The notes beneath the pieces are model-generated. The model had not been told where the DNA came from. It worked only from the letters and a program-made list of their open reading frames with translations, and searched no databases. A program made the translations under genes and the position numbers. From Nesterenkonia lutea (GTDB taxonomy: Bacteria > Actinomycetota > Actinomycetes > Actinomycetales > Micrococcaceae), in NCBI RefSeq assembly GCF_014873955.1, contig NZ_JADBED010000001.1, positions 2,542,001 through 2,606,000 on the forward strand: 64,000 nt of DNA, given 5' to 3'. Shown here in pieces: positions 25,759 through 34,213 of this stretch; the first letter of the stretch is position 1; each line of letters opens with the position of its first letter.

Positions 25759-27554
25759 GGCCAACGGTCGGCATCCTGATGGGTGAGCGCTACCAGCTCA
25801 CCGAACGCATCGCCATCGGGGGGATGGGCGAGGTCTGGAAGGCCTCTGACCAGGTCCTGGGGCGCACTGTGGCGATCAAGATCCTCAAGGAGGAGTACAC
25901 CGGAGACGAGGCCTTCCTGCGCCGCTTCCGCGCGGAGGCGCGGCACACCGCGCTGCTGAACCACCCGGGCATCGCGGACATCTACGACTATGGGGAGCAG
26001 TCGGGCTCGGGGTACCTGGTCATGGAGCTGGTTCCCGGACGTCCGCTCTCGGTGCTGCTGGAGAAGGACAAGGTCCTCTCTTGGGAGAAGACGCTGTCCA
26101 TCATCGCCCAGACCGGCCGCGCCCTCCAGGTGGCTCACGATCAGGGTCTCGTCCACCGTGACGTCAAGCCGGGGAACCTGCTCATCACGCCCACCCGCCG
26201 GGTGAAGATCACCGACTTCGGCATCGCCCGGCTCGCGGACCAGGTGCCGCTGACCGCCACCGGGCAGGTGATGGGCACCGTACAGTACCTCTCTCCGGAG
26301 CAGGCCACCGGTCAGCACGCCACAGGGTCCTCCGACCTCTATGCCCTGGGCATCATCGGCTACGAGGCGCTGGCGGGCCACCGCCCGTTCACCGGTGAAT
26401 CCCAGATCGCGATCGCGCTCAAGCAGGTCAACGAGCCCCCGCCGCCGCTGCCCGAGACCGTTCCTGAACCCGTGCGCGCACTGATCATGTCGATGCTGGA
26501 GAAGGACCCCGGCAACCGTCCCATGACCGCGACCAAGCTCGCCGAGGCCGCGGACGCGCTGCTGCGCCACGACCCGGAGTCTGCGCTGAAGGCAGTTCCG
26601 GCCATGGCCGCGCATATGGGCGGCGCAGATGCCGACACGGATGCCACGCGGGCGGTGCCGCGGGCCGACACTCAGCCCACCGCCGTGGTCCCAGCTGCAG
26701 GTGCCGGAACCGGCACTCGTTCCGGCGCCGCCTCGGCGCGCACCCCCGAGCAGCCCGCGGCGGCCGAGCATACGGCTCAATATGGAGCGACCCCCCGCGC
26801 TGGCCAGCAGAACACAGACCCGCAGGACGGGCGCAGCGACCAGCACAGGCTCCATGGCGGCCGCCGCTGGTACTGGCCCCTCATGGCCCTGCTCGCCCTG
26901 GTGCTGCTCGCCCTGGTGGCCTCCTATTTCTTCCCGCAGGGCGGCTCCGAGGACGCGGAGGACGGGGCACAGCCCACTCCCACCGTGACCGAGACCATCA
27001 CACCCGGCACTGAGATGGTCGAGATCTCCGAGGCCAGTCTCCTGGGACTCTCCCTGGACGAGGCCACCGTCTCGCTGCAGCAGGCCGGGATGCAGGTCCA
27101 GCCCGAACCGGTGGTCTCCAACCAGCCTGCCGGCGTGGTCACGGGCGTCGCCCCCACCGGAAGCGTCCCCGTGGGCTCCACCATCACCGTGCTCTATTCC
27201 GGCGGGTCCCAGGAGATGGAACAGGACGCGGAGCCCGAGGCCCCAGAAGAGGACCAGCCCAACGGGGCCGGTGGACAGGACCAGCAGAGCCCCAACCAGC
27301 AGTCCTCTCCGGAGCCCAGCGAGACGGTCTCGCCCGACTCGCAGACCGACGCCGAGGACGAGCCCGAAGCCACCGAGGCCGACCCGACCAGCTCAGCAAC
27401 GGGTTCAGCGTCGGGCGCGGACGCGGGAAGCGATCCGGACGCTCAGGATGAGCCGGTCAGCCCGGAGACAGGCGCCGGGGACACCGGTGACCGCCCACGG
27501 GCTGGCGTCTCAGCCGAGGATGGTCCAGGATCGGAGACAGGAACTGAGCTATGA
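25755..27554 (+). CDS. pknA: PknA-type Ser/Thr protein kinase with one PASTA domain
   Basis: A 599-residue membrane kinase. The kinase domain (residues about 11-275) has the glycine loop [10 protein letters not shown], Lys in VAIKIL (42), HRDVKPGN (Asp 136), DFG (154-156) and [11 protein letters not shown] long Ala/Pro linker leads to a membrane helix at about 373-393 and one extracellular PASTA domain (about 415-482: [35 protein letters not shown]). The Glu/Pro/Ser-rich tail of about 115 residues is low complexity. Mycobacterial PknA lacks PASTA; having one is seen in several other actinobacteria. It overlaps pbpA and pknB by four bases. Confidence 0.94.
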   Translation: MRPTVGILMGERYQLTERIAIGGMGEVWKASDQVLGRTVAIKILKEEYTGDEAFLRRFRAEARHTALLNHPGIADIYDYGEQSGSGYLVMELVPGRPLSVLLEKDKVLSWEKTLSIIAQTGRALQVAHDQGLVHRDVKPGNLLITPTRRVKITDFGIARLADQVPLTATGQVMGTVQYLSPEQATGQHATGSSDLYALGIIGYEALAGHRPFTGESQIAIALKQVNEPPPPLPETVPEPVRALIMSMLEKDPGNRPMTATKLAEAADALLRHDPESALKAVPAMAAHMGGADADTDATRAVPRADTQPTAVVPAAGAGTGTRSGAASARTPEQPAAAEHTAQYGATPRAGQQNTDPQDGRSDQHRLHGGRRWYWPLMALLALVLLALVASYFFPQGGSEDAEDGAQPTPTVTETITPGTEMVEISEASLLGLSLDEATVSLQQAGMQVQPEPVVSNQPAGVVTGVAPTGSVPVGSTITVLYSGGSQEMEQDAEPEAPEEDQPNGAGGQDQQSPNQQSSPEPSETVSPDSQTDAEDEPEATEADPTSSATGSASGADAGSDPDAQDEPVSPETGAGDTGDRPRAGVSAEDGPGSETGTEL

Positions 27555-29815
27555 CCGAGACTGCTGAACGCGTCCTCAACGGCCGCTACCGAATCAGCTC
27601 GCTGATCGGACGCGGCGGGATGGCCGACGTCTACCTGGGGCATGACCTGTCACTGGACCGCAAGGTCGCGGTCAAGATGCTCCGTCCGGATCTGGCCCGC
27701 GATCCCCAGTTCCAGGGTCGGTTCCGCCGCGAGGGCCAGTCCTCCGCGTCGCTGAACCACCCCAACATCGTCGCGGTCTATGACTCCGGGCGCGAGGAGG
27801 TCGAGGACCAGTCCCATCACGAGGTCAAGACCCCCTACATCGTCATGGAGTACGTGGACGGCGTCACGCTGCGCCACATCCTCCACGGCACCCCCAGGAT
27901 CATCGACACTGCAGATGTCGATGACGAGGCCACCCGGGTCGCCGCCGGCTCGGACTCTCCACCGCCGCCGCCCGGAGCAGGGCAGGAGGAGGATGTGCTC
28001 TCCCTGGGCGACACCGGCAGAATGCACGCGGGAGAGGACCATCTGCCGGCCCAGCAGGTCGGATCCCAGCTGCAGTACAAGATCGACCACGCGCTGAACA
28101 AGCCGCTCTCGGAGCATGAGACCGCCGGTTATATGGACGGGATCCTCGGCGCCCTGGGCTACAGCCATGAGAAGGGCATCGTCCACCGCGACATCAAGCC
28201 CTCCAACGTGATGGTCTCGCAGACCGGTCAGATCAAGGTCATGGACTTCGGGATCGCCCGCGCGCTGGCTGATTCGGCCTCCACGATGACCCAGACCTCG
28301 GCCGTGGTGGGCACCGCCCAGTACCTCTCCCCCGAACAGGCTCGCGGCGAGGTGGTCGACCACCGCTCCGATCTCTACTCCGCCGGCTGCGTGCTCTTCG
28401 AGCTGCTCGCCAACCGGCCGCCCTTCCAGGGAGAATCACCGGTCTCCGTGGCCTACCAGCATGTGCGTGAGGCAGCGCCTGCAGTCAGCGACTTCAATCC
28501 GCGGGTGAGTCCGGCCATGGAGTCCGTGGTGGAGAAGGCTCTGACCAAGGATCCCGCACGCCGTTTCCAGACCGCTGAAGAATTCAACCAGGCCATCCAG
28601 AAGGCGCTCATCGGCATCGGCGTGGACGACGACGACCATCCCACGGCCGCACTCGGAGCCGTTGGCGGTCGACAGGACTTCAACCAGGTCCTCGCCGCAG
28701 GAGCGGCCCCGCTGGACACACGCCTCTCGGCCCGCACTCCAGAGGATCCGGACCTCTACCAGAGGGACCCTGAGCCGGCTCGACGACCCCGTCGTCGTCG
28801 CGGGGGTCTGATCCTGGTCTGGACGCTGCTCGTCCTCGCGCTGGTCGGCGGCGGCGCCTACGTGGTGATGAACATGCTCGACTCTTCTGAGGTCTCGATC
28901 CCCGATGTCGAGGGACTCGACCGGGAGGAGGCCGTCGGCGAGATCGAGGACGCCGGTCTGAGCTACAGCGAGGAGACCGAGCCGCATCCGGACATCGAGG
29001 AGGACCGTGCGATCCGCACCGATCCCGAGTCCGGCAGCACGGTGCCCGCAGACAGCACAGTGATCCTCTACCTCTCCTCGGGTCCGGAGAGCGTGCGAGT
29101 GCCCGACGGACTGCAGGGCTCCTCCGAGGACGAGGTGCGTGACGCCCTGGAAGAGGTCGGACTGGAGGTCGGCGAGGTCAGTGAGGAGAACGACCCCGAG
29201 GTCGAAGCGGACATGCTGATCAGCACCGATCCTGAAGCTGGCTCTTCCGTGAGCCCAGGCTCCGAGGTGGACCTCGTCCTCTCCACCGGACTGGTGGAGA
29301 TGCCAGGTGTCTTCAACCGCAGCCGTGCCGAGGCGCAGGCGGTCCTGGAGGATCTCGGACTCAGCGTCACGACCGTGGAGGACGAGCGCAGCGACTATTC
29401 CGCCGGCACTGTCGTGGGTCAGCGCGTGAACGGCCAGTCCGTTCGCGCCGGAGATGGCATACCGCAGGGATCTCAGGTGACCCTTGTGGTCGCCGTCGCC
29501 CCCGAAGCGGAGCCCGACCCCGAGCCCGCCCCCGATGAGGACGACGAGGACTCCGCAGACGACGACGCCGGATCAGACGGGGGGACCTCGGGTGAAGACG
29601 CCGACTCGGACGACGGCGGCGGAGATGCTGCCGAGGATGGCAGTGAGGGCAACGGCAACACCAACGGCGGCAACAGCAGCAATGGCGGCAATGGCGGTCA
29701 GAACGAAGACAGCAGCGACCAGGACAACAACAGCGATCAAAGTTCAAGCAACAACAACAGCGGCAATGGCGGCGGCAACAGCGGCAATGGTGGTGGCGCG
29801 TCCGATGATGAATGA
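27551..29815 (+). CDS. pknB: PknB-type Ser/Thr protein kinase with three PASTA domains and an insert in the kinase domain
   Basis: A 754-residue protein. The kinase domain has [12 protein letters not shown], Lys 42 in [14 protein letters not shown] (Asp 214), DFG 232-234 and [10 protein letters not shown], and looks active. Between the hinge ([16 protein letters not shown], to about 112) and the next conserved helix ([17 protein letters not shown], from about 186) lie about 70 extra residues rich in Asp, Pro and Gln, absent from ordinary PknB. A membrane helix is at about 420-440, then three PASTA domains (about 447-513, 514-581, 582-650) instead of the common four, then a tail of about 100 residues of Asp/Glu followed by Gly/Asn/Ser. 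PASTA domains sense muropeptides or lipid II. It is the last kinase of the operon and leads into murT. Confidence 0.94.
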   Translation: MTETAERVLNGRYRISSLIGRGGMADVYLGHDLSLDRKVAVKMLRPDLARDPQFQGRFRREGQSSASLNHPNIVAVYDSGREEVEDQSHHEVKTPYIVMEYVDGVTLRHILHGTPRIIDTADVDDEATRVAAGSDSPPPPPGAGQEEDVLSLGDTGRMHAGEDHLPAQQVGSQLQYKIDHALNKPLSEHETAGYMDGILGALGYSHEKGIVHRDIKPSNVMVSQTGQIKVMDFGIARALADSASTMTQTSAVVGTAQYLSPEQARGEVVDHRSDLYSAGCVLFELLANRPPFQGESPVSVAYQHVREAAPAVSDFNPRVSPAMESVVEKALTKDPARRFQTAEEFNQAIQKALIGIGVDDDDHPTAALGAVGGRQDFNQVLAAGAAPLDTRLSARTPEDPDLYQRDPEPARRPRRRRGGLILVWTLLVLALVGGGAYVVMNMLDSSEVSIPDVEGLDREEAVGEIEDAGLSYSEETEPHPDIEEDRAIRTDPESGSTVPADSTVILYLSSGPESVRVPDGLQGSSEDEVRDALEEVGLEVGEVSEENDPEVEADMLISTDPEAGSSVSPGSEVDLVLSTGLVEMPGVFNRSRAEAQAVLEDLGLSVTTVEDERSDYSAGTVVGQRVNGQSVRAGDGIPQGSQVTLVVAVAPEAEPDPEPAPDEDDEDSADDDAGSDGGTSGEDADSDDGGGDAAEDGSEGNGNTNGGNSSNGGNGGQNEDSSDQDNNSDQSSSNNNSGNGGGNSGNGGGASDDE

Positions 29816-31196
29816 TCCACACAGTTCGGCGGCCGGAAGACCTCGAAGCCGCAGCTCGGTGCTCAGCACAGCTGGCTCTGCCCTGGGCTCAGTCGGCACT
29901 GCTCTGGGCTCAGCCGGCTCCGGACTGGGCTCGGTAGGTTCGGTGCTGCTGGGACGTGCCGCCCGCGCGGTGACGAAGCTGCGCGGCGGCGGCGGCTCCG
30001 CCTTCCCCGGACTCGTCGTCGAGAAGGTCGACCCGAAGTTCCTGGCCCGCACGCTGCATCGTTTGCCGCGCGGCGTGATCGTCGTGTCCGGGACCAACGG
30101 CAAGACGACCACCACCAAGATGGTCGTCGAGCTGCTGCAGGGCCAGGGCCTGAAGGTCTTCACCAACAGCAGCGGCTCGAACTTCACCCGCGGCGTCGTC
30201 GCCTCGATCCTGGGGGAGGTCAGGCTCGACGGGAGACTGGACGCCGACATCGCCGTCCTCGAGCTCGACGAGGCCCACGCAGTGCACTTCGTCAAGGCCG
30301 TGCAGCCGCACCACAGCCTGCTGCTCAACGTCATGCGGGATCAGCTGGACCGCTTCGGGGAGATCGATACCACGGCGGGTCTGCTGCGCACGATCGCCGA
30401 ACACACCCAGCAGGGGGTGGTGCTCAATCGGGAGGATCCCCGCGTCCGCAGCATCGCGCACAGCCTCCGCGACCAACAGGTGGACTACTTCGGCCTCAGC
30501 GAAGCCCTGCGCAGCCATTTCCCCAGCGACGACGACTTCCGTTCGGGTCCCTCTGCCGCCGCCGATCACCCCAGCGCCGACGTGGTCCTCGAGGCGCTGA
30601 CCGAGGGCGGCGGACGGTTCACCCTCGACGGCGAGAGCGTCACCACCGCGCTGACCGTCAACGGCGCCTACAACACCTTCAACGCCGCCGCCGCGCTGGC
30701 CGTGGTGCGTCAGACCCTGGGCGAGACGGTGGACTCGGCAGCCCTGATCGATTCCCTGGCGAAGGTCTCACCCGCCTTCGGCCGCGGCGAGAGCCTCACC
30801 GTCCAGGGCAGGTCCCTGGACCTGGTCCTGGTGAAGAACCCCTCCGGATTCAGGCTGGGGCTCAGCTCCTTCGCCCCCGCCGGCGTCGCCACGATGATCG
30901 CGATCAACGACAACTATGCCGACGGTCGCGACATGAGCTGGCTCTGGGATGTCGAGTTCGCCTCCCTGGCCGAGGAGCGTGTCCGGATGATCTCCGGCGT
31001 GCGCGCCTATGACATGGCGCTTCGGCTGAAGTACGACGGCGTGGACTTCGATGCCGTGGAACCGGATCTGCGGACGGCGCTGGAGACGTTCCTCGCGGAC
31101 AACCCCGACCAGCCTGCCCGGATCTTCTGCACCTACACGGCCATGCTCGCGCTGCGGAAGCTTTTGGGCGCCTATACAGAAGTGGAGGCCTTCTGA
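29805..31196 (+). CDS. murT: MurT: lipid II isoglutaminyl synthase, Mur ligase subunit
   Basis: A 463-residue subunit of the MurT/GatD complex, which amidates the D-Glu of lipid II to D-isoglutamine. The ATP site is VVSGTNGKTTTTKM; ELDEAHAVHF, LLLNVMRDQLDRFGE, NGAYNTFNAAAAL and the C-terminal DUF1727 part (NDNYADGRDMSWLWDVEF, with the catalytic Asp) are present. Odd: the middle region that in described MurT proteins holds a four-cysteine zinc ribbon contains no cysteine here. The N-terminus carries a repeat of Ser/Ala/Leu/Gly (ALGSVGTALGSAGSGLGSVG). ATG 29805 or 29808 is likely; both lie inside the end of pknB, so the genes are coupled. Confidence 0.92.
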   Translation: MMNDPHSSAAGRPRSRSSVLSTAGSALGSVGTALGSAGSGLGSVGSVLLGRAARAVTKLRGGGGSAFPGLVVEKVDPKFLARTLHRLPRGVIVVSGTNGKTTTTKMVVELLQGQGLKVFTNSSGSNFTRGVVASILGEVRLDGRLDADIAVLELDEAHAVHFVKAVQPHHSLLLNVMRDQLDRFGEIDTTAGLLRTIAEHTQQGVVLNREDPRVRSIAHSLRDQQVDYFGLSEALRSHFPSDDDFRSGPSAAADHPSADVVLEALTEGGGRFTLDGESVTTALTVNGAYNTFNAAAALAVVRQTLGETVDSAALIDSLAKVSPAFGRGESLTVQGRSLDLVLVKNPSGFRLGLSSFAPAGVATMIAINDNYADGRDMSWLWDVEFASLAEERVRMISGVRAYDMALRLKYDGVDFDAVEPDLRTALETFLADNPDQPARIFCTYTAMLALRKLLGAYTEVEAF

Positions 31197-31951
31197 TGGC
31201 ATCTGGAGAAGCCAAGCCCATCCACGTCTTGCAGCTCTACCCCCGAGACATGAATATCTACGGGGACTTCGGCAATGCGCTGGTGCTCTCGCGTCGCCTG
31301 CAGTGGCGCGGCTATGAGCCGATCCTGCACAGCTATGACCCCGAGGACGAGTTCCCCGAGCAGGTGGACCTCGTCATCGGCGGAGGCGGACAGGACAGCG
31401 GGCAGGACAAGATCCAGCAGGATCTGCTGCGCCTCGGCGATCGGCTGCATGCTCTCGCCGAGGCGGACACCCCGATGCTGATGATCTGCGGGCTGTATCA
31501 GCTCTTCGGTCATTCCTTCCTGACCAGGGAGGGCAGGGAGATCCAGGGAGTCGGCATCCTGGACCTGAGGACCGAGGGCACCGACACACGACTGATCGGC
31601 AATGTCGTCGCTGAGTCCAAGGAGTTCGGCGAGATCCTCGGCTACGAGAACCATTCCGGACAGACCTACCTCGGCCCGGGCGTGGAGCCGCTGGCACGGG
31701 TCACCAAGGGAGAGGGCAACAACGCCCGAGACGCGCACGAGGGTGCCCGCCACAGGAACATCGTGGGAAGCTACCTGCATGGTTCCCTGCTCCCGAAGAA
31801 TCCCGCGATCGCCGACTTCCTGATCGCAGCCGCGGTGGCGAACCGCTACGGAGAGCAGATCCAGCCGTCGATCGAGCCTGCGGGCTCAGCCCAGCCGATC
31901 GACGAGCTCACCCGGCTCGCGCGGTCCACTGCGACCAAGCGGCCCCGCTAG
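31196..31951 (+). CDS. gatD: GatD: lipid II isoglutaminyl synthase, glutamine amidotransferase subunit
   Basis: A 251-residue class I glutamine amidotransferase of the CobB/CobQ type. It releases ammonia from glutamine and passes it to MurT. The nucleophile Cys lies in MLMICGLYQLFG and the catalytic His in VGSYLHGSLLPKN. The ATG shares its first base with the murT stop (TGATG), giving tight coupling. It ends the operon that began with fhaA. Length and motifs are normal. Confidence 0.94.
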   Translation: MASGEAKPIHVLQLYPRDMNIYGDFGNALVLSRRLQWRGYEPILHSYDPEDEFPEQVDLVIGGGGQDSGQDKIQQDLLRLGDRLHALAEADTPMLMICGLYQLFGHSFLTREGREIQGVGILDLRTEGTDTRLIGNVVAESKEFGEILGYENHSGQTYLGPGVEPLARVTKGEGNNARDAHEGARHRNIVGSYLHGSLLPKNPAIADFLIAAAVANRYGEQIQPSIEPAGSAQPIDELTRLARSTATKRPR

Positions 31952-32035
31952 GAGTCCAGCCGCTGCAGGTCAACGAGTCCCGGGCCGGGCGACGCCCCGG
32001 GTCGGATGCAGGCGCGGGTCAGACGCAGCCGCGGA

Positions 32036-32332
32036 TCATTTCCAGCGCATCGTCATGAAGAAGCCGATCATGATGATCCCGAAGCCGATGATCACGTTCC
32101 AGCCACCGACTGCGGCAAGCGGGGCGGCTCCCTGGGTGATGTACCAGACGATCAGCCAGAGCAGTCCGAGGACCATCAGTCCGATCATCGTGGCACGGTA
32201 CCACAGCGGCAGCGACTCGTCCTCGAGCTCGAGATCCTTCAGCTCCTTGGGCTCGGCATCGTTGAGCGGAGACTTCTTGGCTGCGGTCTTCTCGGACTTC
32301 CTGCGGTTCCTGCGCTGCTTGGACTCTGCCAC
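32036..32332 (-). CDS. crgA: CrgA: cell division protein
   Basis: A 98-residue membrane protein with a basic N-terminus (KQRRNRRKSEKTAAKK), two membrane helices (ATMIGLMVLGLLWLIVWYIT and WNVIIGFGIIMIGFFMTM) and the family ending MRWK. CrgA helps assemble the divisome in actinobacteria and inhibits early Z-rings. The start is the GTG at 32332, nine bases after AAGGGGG; the much longer open frame on this strand reads through the antisense of the sortase gene. It is divergent from the sortase gene and convergent with gatD. Confidence 0.92.
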   Translation of the reverse strand: MAESKQRRNRRKSEKTAAKKSPLNDAEPKELKDLELEDESLPLWYRATMIGLMVLGLLWLIVWYITQGAAPLAAVGGWNVIIGFGIIMIGFFMTMRWK

Positions 32333-32479
32333 GTCGGTTCGGCCCCCTTGAGGATTCGGCACGGATCTCGGTTCGGTATCCTTGTTCCACGACCGTGCAC
32401 GCCTGGCGCGCGGCCTCTGTCTGCGCGCCATTCTACCGTTCAACTGTGATGCCCGCCCCACCCGCCGTTCGGAGGACCC

Positions 32480-33244
32480 ATGTCGCGAGGCCGCCGCCGC
32501 GGGGCTGGGACCCGCATCCTCGGTGTCACCGGAGAGCTGCTCATCACCCTCGGCGTGATGGGTCTGCTGTTCGTGGTCTGGGAGATCTGGTGGACCGGGC
32601 TCGACGCGAACCGTGAGGCCCAGGCCATCGAGGATGATTTCCACAGCCGCATCGAACAGGGTGAGGCCGATGCTGGGTCCGACTCTGCGGCAGATTCCGA
32701 GCAGACCGAGTGCCAGCAGCTGCCCGATGGCTCCGCGGCGACCTGTCCCGAGCAGATGGAGACGGTCGGCACCGGCGCGATGGCGGTCCTCTACGCTCCG
32801 GCACTGGGCTCCGACTGGTCCGCGCCGGTCCGCGCCGGGGTCGACGACGAGACGCTGAACGCCGGCGGCGTGGGCCACTACCCGGAGACCCAGCTTCCCG
32901 GGGAGGCCGGGAACTTCGCGGTGGCGGGTCACAGGCTGACCTACGGCGACGTGCTGCGCGACCAGGACCGGCTCTCCACAGGGGATGAGATCTATGTGGA
33001 GTCCCCCGACGGCTACTACACCTACGAGGTCTACGAGAGCTACGTCGTGCTGCCGCATCAGTCCGAGGTGGTCCTGCCGGTGCCCGGCGAGCCCTCAGCG
33101 CAGGCTGATCGTTCGCTGCTGACGCTGACCACCTGTCATCCGCTGTTCTCGAACCGGGAGCGGCTGATCACTCATGCCGAGCTGGTGGACTGGTCTCCCC
33201 TCTCGGCAGAGGCTCCCGCCGCCGTCGCCCAGGGAGGTGGCTGA
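32480..33244 (+). CDS. Class E sortase
   Basis: A 254-residue membrane-anchored cysteine transpeptidase. One N-terminal helix (ELLITLGVMGLLFVVWEIWW), an acidic linker, then the sortase barrel with catalytic His in VAGHRLTYG (about 151), Cys in LLTLTTCHP (about 219) and Arg in SNRERL (about 226-228). Class E enzymes of actinobacteria prefer LAXTG signals. It is the only sortase in the window, whereas the surface protein at 2344 carries LPSTG. The ATG follows GGAGG closely. It leads into a small membrane protein gene two bases after its stop. Confidence 0.93.
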   Translation: MSRGRRRGAGTRILGVTGELLITLGVMGLLFVVWEIWWTGLDANREAQAIEDDFHSRIEQGEADAGSDSAADSEQTECQQLPDGSAATCPEQMETVGTGAMAVLYAPALGSDWSAPVRAGVDDETLNAGGVGHYPETQLPGEAGNFAVAGHRLTYGDVLRDQDRLSTGDEIYVESPDGYYTYEVYESYVVLPHQSEVVLPVPGEPSAQADRSLLTLTTCHPLFSNRERLITHAELVDWSPLSAEAPAAVAQGGG

Positions 33245-33245
33245 G

Positions 33246-33446
33246 ATGTACGCCTGGCTCTTCCGCCGGCTGCCCGGTCCGCTCGGCGTGCAGATTCTGC
33301 TCGCCCTGCTCATCCTGGCCGGTATCGTGTTTGTCCTGATGCAGTTCGTGTTCCCGTGGCTGAGCCAGTACAGCCCACTCAATGACTCCACGCTTGAAAC
33401 GATGACGTCCTCGGAAGGCCTCCGAGGCGAAGGGACCACAGTATGA
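33246..33446 (+). CDS. Small single-span membrane protein of unknown function
   Basis: A 66-residue protein. A short basic start (MYAWLFRRLPG), one membrane helix (VQILLALLILAGIVFVLMQF), then a polar tail with Ser/Thr/Glu. The ATG lies just after GGGAGGTGG at the end of the sortase gene, and the stop overlaps the pabA start by four bases, so the three genes are translationally linked. Similar small proteins occur at this place in related actinobacteria, but I know of no function. Confidence 0.8.
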   Translation: MYAWLFRRLPGPLGVQILLALLILAGIVFVLMQFVFPWLSQYSPLNDSTLETMTSSEGLRGEGTTV

Positions 33447-34090
33447 GCGAGACTCCGGCCGCAGCCCGCATCCTCGTCGTCGACAACTACGACAGCTTCG
33501 TCTACACCCTGGTCGGCTATCTCCGTGAGCTGGGCGCCGAGGCCACTGTCATCCGCAACGACGACCTCTCGGTGGACGACGCGAAGAAGCTCGCCGCCGA
33601 ACACGACGGCGTGCTCATCTCTCCCGGCCCGGGCACTCCCGGGGAGGCCGGTGTCTCCGTGGAGCTCATTCGCTGGTGCGCTGAGGCCCAGGAGCCGATG
33701 CTCGGGGTCTGCCTGGGCCACCAGGGCCTCGGCGAGGCGTTCGGCGCCACGGTGACTCACGCGACGCAGCTCATGCACGGCAAGACCTCACCTGTGACCC
33801 ACACCGGCCATGCGTCCTTCGCCGGACTGCCGGAGACGTTTGTGGCCACCCGCTATCACTCGCTCACGGTGGCCCCGGAGACCGTTCCCGAGATCCTCGA
33901 GGTGACTGCCTCCACCGAGGACGGCGTCATCATGGGGCTGGCTCACCGAACCGCACCGCTGTGGGGCATGCAGTACCACCCGGAGTCCGTGCTCACCGAG
34001 GGCGGCTACCGGATGCTCGGCAACTGGTTGGAATCGATGGGTCAGCATGGCGCCGCGGAGAAGGCGGCACAGCTCAACCCGATCCGCTGA
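33443..34090 (+). CDS. pabA: Glutamine amidotransferase, anthranilate/aminodeoxychorismate synthase component II
   Basis: A 215-residue class I glutamine amidotransferase (PabA/TrpG) that feeds ammonia to the chorismate-using subunit for folate or tryptophan synthesis. Motifs are VVDNYDSFVYTLVGYL at the start, nucleophile Cys in MLGVCLGHQGLGE and the His-Glu pair in MQYHPESVLTEGG. The partner component I is not in the window. Folate (PabA) is favoured because this lone gene next to the pknB cluster is not linked to trp genes, but sequence cannot decide. Confidence 0.92.
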   Translation: MSETPAAARILVVDNYDSFVYTLVGYLRELGAEATVIRNDDLSVDDAKKLAAEHDGVLISPGPGTPGEAGVSVELIRWCAEAQEPMLGVCLGHQGLGEAFGATVTHATQLMHGKTSPVTHTGHASFAGLPETFVATRYHSLTVAPETVPEILEVTASTEDGVIMGLAHRTAPLWGMQYHPESVLTEGGYRMLGNWLESMGQHGAAEKAAQLNPIR

Positions 34091-34143
34091 GCAGCGTGCG
34101 CGGGCGCCGCTCAGATGTCCCCGCGGGCAGAGACCCTCTCGAC

Positions 34144-34185
34144 ACACATTGCGGGCCCGGCGTGATCGCCGGGCCCGCAATGTGT
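34144..34185. terminator. Bidirectional terminator, 19-bp perfect hairpin
   Basis: Arms 34144-34162 and 34167-34185 pair perfectly with loop TGAT; the core is GCGGGCCCGGCG. It lies between the convergent pabA and the unknown membrane protein gene and is followed on the plus strand by TCTGCTGTGTTCTTC. Confidence 0.85.
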
Positions 34186-34213
34186 TCTGCTGTGTTCTTC
34201 TACGCCGCTCGGC

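Noticed and set aside
32333..33058. Long minus-strand frame giving a 340-aa protein ending in CrgA
   Set aside because: The first two thirds are antisense of the sortase gene; CrgA starts at the GTG at 32332.
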